A stretch of DNA of 64,000 nt from Megasphaera stantonii (GTDB lineage: Bacteria > Bacillota > Negativicutes > Veillonellales > Megasphaeraceae): assembly GCF_003367905.1 (NCBI RefSeq), contig NZ_CP029462.1, positions 806,001 through 870,000 on the forward strand, in the 5' to 3' direction. The translations under genes were made by a program, and so were the position numbers. Of this stretch, positions 41,467 to 49,264 are shown in pieces; position 1 is the stretch's first letter; each line of letters begins with the position of its first letter. The notes below the pieces were generated by a model. It worked only from the letters and a program-made list of their open reading frames with translations. It was not told the DNA's origin and did no database searches.

Positions 41467-41530
41467 GATGAGCATCTCCTTTTGCTTTACATCTTAAACT
41501 TTACAAAATTTTTGTATATGTTGATGTATC

Positions 41531-42946
41531 TTAGTGAAGCCCTGTTACAGAATAGATAAAGATGATGACGAATACGGTGAAGGTCTTCAGTACCGTAATT
41601 ACGAAGATATCTTTATACGATTCTTTATGCGTCAAGCCGCAAACTGCGAGCAGCGTGATGATAGCGCCGTTGTGGGGCAAGGTATCCAAACCGCCGGAAG
41701 CCATGGAAGCAACACGGTGGAGGATTTCCGGACCCATGCCGATGGACTGTGCCCAAGCGAGCCAATCCTGGGACATTAATTCCAAAGCGATAGCCATACC
41801 GCCGGAAGCAGAACCTGTAATACCAGCAAGCACCGTTACGCTGACAGCTTCGGATACGAGCGGCGTGCCGCCGATATGAATGCTCATGAGGAAGCCTGCT
41901 ACTTCAGCAAAGCCCGGGAGCTGGGAGATAACGTTACCATAACCAACTTCGGATGCCGTGTTCATAATAGCGAGCAGGGAGCCGATAGCGCCAGCGTTGA
42001 GGATCTTGGACATGCTGTCAACCGTCTTGATTTCGCGCCAGCCGGCAATCAAAGCGACGATGATGCCGCAGACAAGGGCGATAATCAAAGCCCAGATACT
42101 AACTACGTTCTGTACCTTAGCAGCTACGAGGGGAACGCCCTTCATATGCTGGAAGGGAACGAGGATATCGGGATTCCAGGTAACGAATTCAGTAACAGCA
42201 AAATTAACGACCAATACAGTCAGCAAGGGGAGGCAAGCAACCTGCCAGGAGAACAATTTTGCGTTCGGGTCCAGTACAGGTTCGTTCAGCGTATGATTGC
42301 CATAGCCTTCGCCTTTAGCGATGCAGGATTTCAAACGATGGATAATAAAGAAACCGCCAACGCCATAAATGATGACGGCGCCGATGATACCAGCAAGCGG
42401 GCCGGCATAAAGGTTCGTGCCGAAATATGTCGTCGGGATAATGTTCTGAATCTGCGGAGTACCGGGCAAGCAGTCCATCGTAGCCGTAAATGCACCTAAA
42501 GCGATGCAGGCCGGAATCAGGTGTTTCGGATAGTTAGCTTCTTTAAAGAGGGCTGCTGCGAACGGATATACTGCGAATACAACGACGAACATGAGAACGC
42601 CGCCGTAGGTCAGGATCGAACCTGCCAATACGATAGAAATAACGGCTTTTGTAGGTTCTTTGCCCAAGCCATTGATGATAGCGCTGGCCAAACCACGGGC
42701 AAGACCCGTTTCTTCCATGACCTTACCAAAAATAGCACCTAACATGAATACCGGGAAGTACGATTTGATGTACGTTACGGCTTTACCCATGAATAATTCG
42801 GTGTATGAAGGCATGAGGTCTAAACCAGTCAGCGTAGCCGCCAGGATAGCCATGATCGGGGCCATCATGATAACGGAGAAGCCGCGGTATGCGAACGTTA
42901 TCAGGCCGATCAAGCTGAGTAAGATGACGAGAATGTTAAAATCCAT
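41531..42946 (-). CDS. GntP-family permease, copy A
   Basis: A 471-residue membrane protein with about a dozen hydrophobic segments. Motifs such as GLARGLASAIINGLG, GGVLMFVVVFAVYPFA and ALGAFTATMDCLPGTPQIQN fit the GntP superfamily, whose members carry gluconate, hydroxybutyrate and related acids in with protons. The frame is open 11 codons further upstream, but the matching copy B starts at the same MDFNILVILLSLIGL and AAGGAG supports it. It is the first gene of the operon, consistent with uptake of the acid that the CoA-transferase activates. Confidence 0.88.
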   Translation of the reverse strand: MDFNILVILLSLIGLITFAYRGFSVIMMAPIMAILAATLTGLDLMPSYTELFMGKAVTYIKSYFPVFMLGAIFGKVMEETGLARGLASAIINGLGKEPTKAVISIVLAGSILTYGGVLMFVVVFAVYPFAAALFKEANYPKHLIPACIALGAFTATMDCLPGTPQIQNIIPTTYFGTNLYAGPLAGIIGAVIIYGVGGFFIIHRLKSCIAKGEGYGNHTLNEPVLDPNAKLFSWQVACLPLLTVLVVNFAVTEFVTWNPDILVPFQHMKGVPLVAAKVQNVVSIWALIIALVCGIIVALIAGWREIKTVDSMSKILNAGAIGSLLAIMNTASEVGYGNVISQLPGFAEVAGFLMSIHIGGTPLVSEAVSVTVLAGITGSASGGMAIALELMSQDWLAWAQSIGMGPEILHRVASMASGGLDTLPHNGAIITLLAVCGLTHKESYKDIFVITVLKTFTVFVIIFIYSVTGLH

Positions 42947-43073
42947 GTGTACTCTCAACTCCTTATAACTTTGTGACAATTAGAACTTAAAAGGACTAAA
43001 AAATAAAACAGCCATGGCTAATGCATTCTTAATATTCAGGATATTGAAATCTAAAAATGCATTCTACACATTC

Positions 43074-43103
43074 ATCATAGCATTTCCATTTCAGCAAAGT
43101 AAA
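43074..43103 (-). promoter_or_regulatory. Promoter of operon copy A
   Basis: On the minus strand TTTACT (43098-43103), 18 bases, TATGAT (43074-43079). The same geometry is kept in copy B (47314-47343), which supports the call. Confidence 0.65.
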
Positions 43104-43113
43104 ATGGTCTGTC

Positions 43114-43130
43114 TTCATTTAATATATGAA
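43114..43130. promoter_or_regulatory. Operator-like palindrome upstream of operon copy A
   Basis: TTCAT, seven A/T bases, ATGAA; it fits a LysR T-N11-A site and lies just upstream of the -35 box. Copy B has the identical half-sites at 47354-47370. The rest of 43131-43556 is AT-rich and I see no gene there. Confidence 0.5.
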
Positions 43131-43556
43131 ATAATTTCATTCTTCGCTTGTAAAACGCTTTACGTCTCAAGAGCTATTTTATCCCATATTCTTTGACTTC
43201 CTTTGCATTCCTTGAATGAAAAAAAGTATAAAAAGTCTATTCCAGACACTATTGTTCCTTATTATGAAATACTGATAGACGCATGTATGCTGTACTTTAA
43301 TTCAAGTCCTCGTAGCAGTTCTAAAAGAAAAAAACTTTTTTGTTTCTCTGCAATAAAAAACGAAGAAAGTATTATGCGTTTTTAATCTAGCTGAAAAAAG
43401 GAAGGGAATGATTCTTTTTGTTCAAAAATGAACATTCTTCCTCTATTATATCGCATATCCATATATTTAAATCAATATATACGGCACATATAGCACTATC
43501 CTCTTCTTCTCATTGCCATTTTTTATACAGTGTTTCACTGCTTCATTAGTAATTTT

Positions 43557-43611
43557 GTAAAAAAAAAGACTCTTGCCAACCTGTCATGTGGGTTAGACAA
43601 GTTGGCAAGAG
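43557..43611 (-). terminator. Terminator of operon copy B
   Basis: Eleven-base perfect arms (43570-43580 and 43601-43611) with the same arm sequences as in copy A. On the minus strand a longer T tract follows. Confidence 0.88.
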
Positions 43612-43650
43612 CTTGTAAGCACTTAAAAGGTTGGTTTCGTTTACTTAACC

Positions 43651-43709
43651 GGACATGTTGTCGGTGAATCATGTAAGCAGTGAATCATCGGCTTAGGCTT
43701 CTAAGTCCG
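43651..43709 (-). other. Structured 3' trailer of operon copy B
   Basis: The counterpart of the copy A trailer. CCGGAC and GTCCGG still pair, while the neighbouring pair is lost. The interior GTCGGTGAATCATGTAAGCA and TGAATCATCGGCTT phrases are kept nearly unchanged. It lies between the hydratase stop and terminator B. Confidence 0.45.
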
Positions 43710-43738
43710 GATACATCGGATACGAGCGAGCGTTTGAC

Positions 43739-44155
43739 TTATTTTTTCATGACGCGGGCTTCGCCGTCCGTTACGACCTTGCCGTCCTGATTGGTTACGG
43801 TCGTCTTGAAGATAATGCGGTGTTTTGCATCGTCTTTTTCCTTGCATTCTACCGTCGCGGTCAGCGTATCACCGTAGAATACCGGTGCCAGGAAGCTGAG
43901 GGACTGATTCATGTAAATCGTGTTCACGCCCGGCAGCTCCGTGCCCAGTACGGCCGAAATCAGGCCTGCCGACAACATGCCATGGGCAATGCGCTGTTTG
44001 AACATGGAATCCTTAGCGAATTCTTTGTTGATGTGAACGGGGTTGAAGTCCGTCGTTACGCCGGCAAAGGCATATACGTCGAATTCGGAAATCGTCTTCG
44101 ATACAGATGCTTTATCACCGATCTTAATATCTTCATATTTTACGTCTTTTGCCAT
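43739..44155 (-). CDS. MaoC/PhaJ-type (R)-specific enoyl-CoA hydratase, copy B
   Basis: A 138-residue protein nearly identical to copy A at 39469-39885, with the same D36/H41 pair. The first two-thirds of its codons match copy A almost base for base; synonymous differences gather in the last 90 bases. Same expected reaction: (R)-3-hydroxyacyl-CoA to enoyl-CoA. Confidence 0.9.
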   Translation of the reverse strand: MAKDVKYEDIKIGDKASVSKTISEFDVYAFAGVTTDFNPVHINKEFAKDSMFKQRIAHGMLSAGLISAVLGTELPGVNTIYMNQSLSFLAPVFYGDTLTATVECKEKDDAKHRIIFKTTVTNQDGKVVTDGEARVMKK

Positions 44156-44193
44156 TTCTGCATCTCCTCCTTGCTTACCTTACGGATATACTA

Positions 44194-45735
44194 TTACAGT
44201 TCCAAACCCATGGGTTTGTCTTCAAAGATACGAGCGTCCATCAGCTTGACGTCTTTGACGATGGGCTTGAAGTCCATGTATGCCAATACGTCTTTTTCGA
44301 TGTCGATGCCCGGTGCCACTTCGATCAGTTCCAAGCCTTCCGGAGTCAGCTTGAATACGGCGCGTTCCGTGACGTACAGTACGGGCTGTCCTACGGCATT
44401 TGCATAGGCGCCGCTGAACGTTACCTGTTCTACCTGATTCAGGAACTTCTTATTCCGGCCTTCGCTCGTGATGACCAGTTTGCCGTCTTTGACTTCTTCC
44501 TTCAGGCCGCCGGCTGTGAAGGTGCCGCAGAAGATTACCTTCTTGGAGTTCTGCGTGATGTTGATGAAGCCGCCGCAGCCTGCTACACGGCCATTGAACT
44601 TACTTACGTTGATATTGCCGTTGACATCCGATTCAGCCAAGCCGAGGATTGCCAGGTCTACGCCGCCGCCGTCATAGAAGTCAAACTGGTACGGCTGGTC
44701 GAGGATAACCGAGGCGTTCGTGGCTGCGCCGAAGCTCAGGCCGCCGGCCGGTACGCCGCCGATAGTGCCTGCTTCTGTCGTCAGTACCATGCTGTCGATG
44801 CCTTCTTCAGCGGCAACGATGGAAACGCCTTCAGGCATGCCGATACCGAGGTTTACGACTGCGTCGGGAATCAGTTCCATAGCGCAGCGGCGGGCAATGA
44901 TCTTGCGGTTGTTCAGTTTCAGCGGAGCTACCGAATCCAGAGGAACTTTTACATCGCCGTTGAATGCCGGGTTGTACGCATAATCCCAAGTCATCATATG
45001 GTCAGCTTCGTCAGCTTTTACGACATAGTCGACGATTACGCCGGGGATCTTAACGTCTCTCGGGTCCAGCGTATTCTTAGCTGCTACATCTTTTACCTGA
45101 ACGATAACGATGCCGCCGCAGGCTTTAGCTGCTTCAGCGATAGCCAAGGCTTCGCCCGTGCCGATTTCGCCGTCCATCGTAACGTTGCCGTCTTCGTCGG
45201 CTGTCGTGCCGCGGATGATAGCTACATCAATTTTGTGCGGATGATACCAGAGCCATTCTTCGCCGCCCAATTCAATAACTTCAACGATATCTTCCTTCGT
45301 TACATCGTTGATTTTGCCGCCTTCCAGACGAGGATCAACGAAGGTACGGAGGCCGACTTTGGTAATCGTGCCGGGACGGCGGCCCGCGATGTCGCGGAAC
45401 CATTGGGAAATCGTACCCTGCGGCAGGTTGTAGGCTTCTACCTTATTGTTGTTGATCAATTCGCCGAGACGCGGGGACAAGTTGAAATGACCGCCGATAA
45501 TGCGTTTCATCAAACCTTCTTCGCCGAGGTGGTTCAGACCGCGTTCGCCGCTGTCGCCCTGACCAGCCGCATATACGATAGACAAATCCTTCGGCGTGCC
45601 GTTGGCTTTAAACGAAGCCTGGATTTCCTTCAATACGGCTTCTGCAAGCAAGCCACCGACAAAACCGCTCGTTGCTAACATGGAACCATCTTTAATCTGC
45701 TGAACCGCTTCAGCAGCCGTTACAAATTTTGCCAT
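44194..45735 (-). CDS. Family I CoA-transferase (acetate/propionate type), copy B
   Basis: A 513-residue paralog of the CoA-transferase at 39925-41466. From about residue 125 to the end I see only two amino-acid differences (V to I in EGVSIVAAEEG, K to N in KKFLNQVEQ). The first 125 residues carry about twenty (for example DGSMLATSGFVGGLLAEAVL). The start MAKFVTAAEAV follows GGAGGAG. The same catalytic glutamate is present. Keeping both copies may raise dosage or adjust substrate choice through the N-terminal domain. Confidence 0.9.
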   Translation of the reverse strand: MAKFVTAAEAVQQIKDGSMLATSGFVGGLLAEAVLKEIQASFKANGTPKDLSIVYAAGQGDSGERGLNHLGEEGLMKRIIGGHFNLSPRLGELINNNKVEAYNLPQGTISQWFRDIAGRRPGTITKVGLRTFVDPRLEGGKINDVTKEDIVEVIELGGEEWLWYHPHKIDVAIIRGTTADEDGNVTMDGEIGTGEALAIAEAAKACGGIVIVQVKDVAAKNTLDPRDVKIPGVIVDYVVKADEADHMMTWDYAYNPAFNGDVKVPLDSVAPLKLNNRKIIARRCAMELIPDAVVNLGIGMPEGVSIVAAEEGIDSMVLTTEAGTIGGVPAGGLSFGAATNASVILDQPYQFDFYDGGGVDLAILGLAESDVNGNINVSKFNGRVAGCGGFINITQNSKKVIFCGTFTAGGLKEEVKDGKLVITSEGRNKKFLNQVEQVTFSGAYANAVGQPVLYVTERAVFKLTPEGLELIEVAPGIDIEKDVLAYMDFKPIVKDVKLMDARIFEDKPMGLEL

Positions 45736-45788
45736 GATGAGCATCTCCTCCCATTCTATACTTCAACAAACGTCTATATATAAATCGT

Positions 45789-47204
45789 TTAGTGGAGCCC
45801 TGTTACAGAGTAGATAAAGATGATGACGAATACGGTGAAGGTCTTCAATACCGTAATCGCAAAGATATCTTTATACGATTCTTTATGGGTCAGGCCGCAA
45901 ACTGCGAGCAGCGTGATAACCGCGCCGTTATGGGGCAAGGTATCCAAACCGCCGGAAGCCATAGAGGCGACGCGGTGGAGGATTTCCGGACCCATGCCGA
46001 TAGACTGACCCCAAGCGAGCCAATCCTGAGCCATCAGTTCCAAGGCGATAGCCAAACCGCCGGAAGCGGAGCCTGTAATACCGGCCAGTACCGTTACGCT
46101 GACAGCTTCAGATACGAGCGGCGTGCCGCCGATATGGATGCTGATGAGGAAGTTAGCAACTTCAGCGAAGCCCGGAAGCTGGGAGATAACGTTACCATAA
46201 CCAACTTCGGATGCCGTGTTCATAATAGCGAGCAGGGAGCCGATAGCACCGGCGTTGAGGATCTTGGACATGCCGTCGACCGTTTTGATTTCGCGCCAGC
46301 CGACAACCAAGGCTACCAAAATACCGCTTACGAGAGCGATGATAAGGGACCAGATACTAGCTACGTTCTGAACCTTAGCAGCTACGAGGGGAACGCCCTT
46401 CATGGAGTGGAAGGGTTCCAAAATAGCCGGGTTCCATGTAACAAATTCCGTAACTGCAAAGTTGACGACCAATACCGTTACCAGCGGCAGGCAGGCAACA
46501 TACCAGGGGAACAATCTTGCGTTCGGATCGATAACCGGTTCGTTCGTCGTGTGGTTGCCGTAGCCTTCGCCCTTGGCAATCGCAGCTTTCAAACGATGGG
46601 TTACATAGAAAATACCTAAGCCGTAAATAATAGCCGAGCCGATGAAGCCGGCGAGAGGACCGGCATAGAGGTTCGTGCCGAAATATGTCGTCGGAATAAC
46701 GTTCTGAATCTGCGGAGTGCCCGGCAAGGCGTCCATCGTAGCCGTAAACGCGCCGAGGGCAATGCAGACCGGGATTAAACGTTTCGGATAATTTGCTTCT
46801 TTAAAGAGAGCCGCAGCAAAGGGATATACTGCGAATACAACGACGAACAAGAGAACGCCGCCATAGGTCAGGATCGAACCTGCCAATACGATGGAGAGAA
46901 CGGCTTTAGCCGGTTCTTTGCCCAAGCCATTGATGATGGCGCTGGCCAAGCCGCGGGCCAATCCAGTTTCTTCCATGACTTTACCAAAAATAGCACCTAA
47001 CATGAATACCGGGAAGTACGATTTGATGTACGTTACAGCCTTGCCCATGAACAATTCGGTGTACGAAGGCATAACGTCAAGGCCAGTCAAGGTAGCCGCC
47101 AAGATAGCCATGATTGGAGCCATCATGATAACGGAGAAGCCACGGTATGCAAAGGTCATCAAGCCAATCAAGCTCAGCAGAATAACGAGAATGTTAAAAT
47201 CCAT
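45789..47204 (-). CDS. GntP-family permease, copy B
   Basis: A 471-residue permease paralogous to copy A. Differences are scattered, for example TMDALPGTPQIQN for TMDCLPGTPQIQN and FHSMKGVPLVAAK for FQHMKGVPLVAAK. This gene pair shows no near-identical tract like the one in the CoA-transferase. AAAGGAGATG precedes the ATG. It heads operon copy B and lies 311 bases downstream of a LysR gene. Confidence 0.88.
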   Translation of the reverse strand: MDFNILVILLSLIGLMTFAYRGFSVIMMAPIMAILAATLTGLDVMPSYTELFMGKAVTYIKSYFPVFMLGAIFGKVMEETGLARGLASAIINGLGKEPAKAVLSIVLAGSILTYGGVLLFVVVFAVYPFAAALFKEANYPKRLIPVCIALGAFTATMDALPGTPQIQNVIPTTYFGTNLYAGPLAGFIGSAIIYGLGIFYVTHRLKAAIAKGEGYGNHTTNEPVIDPNARLFPWYVACLPLVTVLVVNFAVTEFVTWNPAILEPFHSMKGVPLVAAKVQNVASIWSLIIALVSGILVALVVGWREIKTVDGMSKILNAGAIGSLLAIMNTASEVGYGNVISQLPGFAEVANFLISIHIGGTPLVSEAVSVTVLAGITGSASGGLAIALELMAQDWLAWGQSIGMGPEILHRVASMASGGLDTLPHNGAVITLLAVCGLTHKESYKDIFAITVLKTFTVFVIIFIYSVTGLH

Positions 47205-47313
47205 ATGTCTCTCATCTCCTTTACCAATATAAAGTTTTAAAAAGTGAAAACAGTAACAAATTAAGTCATGACAAATGTACGCTTTACATTTAACGAATGC
47301 ATTCTATGCTTTC

Positions 47314-47343
47314 ATGATAGCACTTTCTATGAGGCAAAGTAAA
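47314..47343 (-). promoter_or_regulatory. Promoter of operon copy B
   Basis: On the minus strand TTTACT (47338-47343), 18 bases, TATCAT (47314-47319), matching the copy A promoter. Confidence 0.65.
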
Positions 47344-47353
47344 ACGACGTGTC

Positions 47354-47370
47354 TTCATTTTTTATATGAA
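47354..47370. promoter_or_regulatory. Operator-like palindrome upstream of operon copy B
   Basis: TTCAT, seven A/T bases, ATGAA, the same half-sites and spacing as at 43114-43130. The conserved position just upstream of -35 suggests a shared regulator, most simply the LysR protein encoded at 47516-48397. Confidence 0.55.
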
Positions 47371-47456
47371 AATCATTCAATAATTCATATTTTCATTCAT
47401 CTTTCCAGGTTAAACGTTTGATGTTTTGCATATTTGCCTTTTTATGGCAATAAAAT

Positions 47457-47508
47457 AATGAGTTTTTGTCCAATGAATGCAAATAATGCAATCAGACAAA
47501 AACTCATT
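47457..47508 (-). terminator. Probable terminator of the LysR gene
   Basis: Fourteen-base perfect arms (47457-47470 and 47495-47508) with a 24-base loop, starting 8 bases after the LysR stop. The T-rich follow-on is weak, so termination may be partial. Confidence 0.55.
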
Positions 47509-47515
47509 GACAAGT

Positions 47516-48397
47516 TTATTTTTTTATAAACGTTTGAATCATGTCTAAAAACAGCTGCATCGGCGTGGAAATGAATTTTTCCTTGCGATAGGCCAGCGTC
47601 GGAATCCAGGGAAATTCCGGGTCGGTCAAGTGAATCTGCACGACCTTTCCATCGCAGATCTTATCGATGACCGGCTTGGGCAGAATGGTAATCCCATTGC
47701 CGCAGTTTATGGCTTCAATAAGCAGATCCCACTGCCCGCTCTCCATGACGATATTCGGGGAAAAACCAGCTTTATGGCAGTTGTTGATAATGCTGTCATG
47801 AAGCATGAACGTATTATTCAGTATGTAAAAATCCTCCTGGGCCAGCTGCTTGAAGGAAATCGAATCGTATTCAGCCAGGCGGTGTCCCGGCGGCACGACG
47901 CATACGGCTTCGGACTGCAGAAAGGGGATCTGCACGAAGTCATCGTCGACAAAGGGCTGAATCAGGATACCCATATCTACGGCGCCGGCTTTGACCATAG
48001 AATAGGCCGTCTGCGCCCCTACTTCGGATATCTGAAGGTTAATGGCCGGATACATGGATTGATATTGATGCAGAATAGAATATACGACCGTAATGGTAAC
48101 CGGCGGAACGCCTAAGGTCAAGGTTCCCCGCGCCGATTTCAGCAGCGCCGACAGCACTTCCGTTTCCGATTTATAATTCGACACGATCTTTACGGCGCCA
48201 TGGTAAAAGATTTCGCCGGCAGAGGTTAATTTAAACTTTTTCGCCGTCCGGTCAATTAATTCCGTATCATAGGCTCTTTCCAGCGAACGAATGGCCTTGC
48301 TGATCGTCGACTGGCTGATAAACAACGATTCGGCTGCTTTTGTAAAGCTTTGTTTTTTTACGGTTTCGATGAAATAGATAAAATGGTCTATATTCAT
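47516..48397 (-). CDS. LysR-family transcription regulator
   Basis: A 293-residue regulator with the helix-turn-helix FTKAAESLFISQSTISKAIR and a C-terminal effector domain. It lies upstream of operon copy B on the same strand and 867 bases from the divergent acrylate operon. It could thus control the duplicated operons, pct, or both. Its own upstream region (48398 on) has no clear promoter boxes that I would defend. Confidence 0.92.
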   Translation of the reverse strand: MNIDHFIYFIETVKKQSFTKAAESLFISQSTISKAIRSLERAYDTELIDRTAKKFKLTSAGEIFYHGAVKIVSNYKSETEVLSALLKSARGTLTLGVPPVTITVVYSILHQYQSMYPAINLQISEVGAQTAYSMVKAGAVDMGILIQPFVDDDFVQIPFLQSEAVCVVPPGHRLAEYDSISFKQLAQEDFYILNNTFMLHDSIINNCHKAGFSPNIVMESGQWDLLIEAINCGNGITILPKPVIDKICDGKVVQIHLTDPEFPWIPTLAYRKEKFISTPMQLFLDMIQTFIKK

Positions 48398-48665
48398 ATG
48401 TGTGTCTCCTCTCCGACAGGTTTGTCCCGAATCCTTATCTTCTGGTCACATACAAAAACTTTTACGATTTATTAGAAAAAAGGATTTCACGCCCCGATTC
48501 CATACTATATTTTTTATTATGTCATACAACAAATAGCGTTTAAAATGAAATTATATCATTATCAGCACGCTTTCAATTCATTTTGTTGCCTTTTCTGGAA
48601 TTCCATGGAATTATAAATTAAATTTTTCTTTGCTTTTGGCACGACACGATTCTATTCCAAAATAT

Positions 48666-48719
48666 CCGCCTATTTATCAGAAAAAACATAGGCTCAAAAG
48701 CTCAAGCCGCCTATTTATC
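48666..48719. repeat. 13-base direct repeat in the LysR-pct gap
   Basis: CCGCCTATTTATC occurs at 48666-48678 and again at 48707-48719, 41 bases apart start to start (about four helical turns). That spacing would put bound proteins on one face of the DNA. Apart from this and the palindromes near pct, 48398-49264 is AT-rich and I see no gene. Confidence 0.35.
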
Positions 48720-49145
48720 TTCTTAAATATTATAAACACAGCCTGTCGCAAGCAAATCGATATACTTTTTTCATTCTGACCATTCAAAAAAAGAAAGAAA
48801 TATAATGCTAGTATACTGGGCGTTCTCATACTGCCGCACCACATATATCCACCAGCAGCGCAGCATATTTGTACAAAATTAATATAATATATAGAAAAGA
48901 TTCACGTACTATAGAACAACGTTACGAACGCCTTATCCCATCTTTCATACAGGCAAAAAGCAGCGTTATTTCTTTATTCGCCGCTATATTCGTCTTTTCC
49001 TTCCCTTCATTGCATATCGTTATTGACTAAAGATTCCATACTTCTCCTTATCTATTCCTTGACGTTATTGATTTTTCCATAGTATAATTCTCTCAAGTAA
49101 TTAAACATGTGATTTTTTTATCAATTATTTTCTAACTTTGTTTTT

Positions 49146-49197
49146 ATAATTCTTATAAAGAATTATATTTTCCAATAAATAGTTCTCTATAAGAATT
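49146..49197 (+). promoter_or_regulatory. Tandem operator-like palindromes upstream of pct
   Basis: A perfect 9-3-9 palindrome (ATAATTCTT ATA AAGAATTAT, 49146-49166) is followed at 49181-49197 by an imperfect copy of its core (AGTTCTC TAT AAGAATT). They lie 70-120 bases before pct, where a LysR-type activator would bind. The promoter boxes themselves are not clear. Confidence 0.5.
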
Positions 49198-49264
49198 CTA
49201 ATATAGCAATAGTTCTGTATTTTATGCGATTTAAGACAAAAAAGGGGAAGGGGAATTTTATGTT

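Larger units (their letters stand above)
39292..43130 (-). repeat. Duplicated operon, copy A (permease, CoA-transferase, hydratase with flanks)
   Basis: This segment and 43557-47370 carry the same elements in the same order: operator-like palindrome, promoter, GntP-type permease, CoA-transferase, MaoC/PhaJ hydratase, structured trailer and terminator. Identity is uneven. Much of the CoA-transferase and hydratase coding sequence is almost identical, while the permease genes and spacers differ at roughly a tenth of positions or more by eye. Confidence 0.9.
43557..47370 (-). repeat. Duplicated operon, copy B
   Basis: The second copy of the permease/CoA-transferase/hydratase operon with all flanking elements (see copy A at 39292-43130). 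The head-to-tail arrangement shows a tandem duplication of about 4.2 kb. Confidence 0.9.

Noticed and set aside
39550-41559. Plus-strand open frame of 669 codons opposite the CoA-transferase and hydratase genes of copy A
   Set aside because: It is an antisense shadow of well-supported genes, has no ribosome binding site and its translation has no recognisable domain. The matching stretch in copy B (44149-45678) ends and starts elsewhere.
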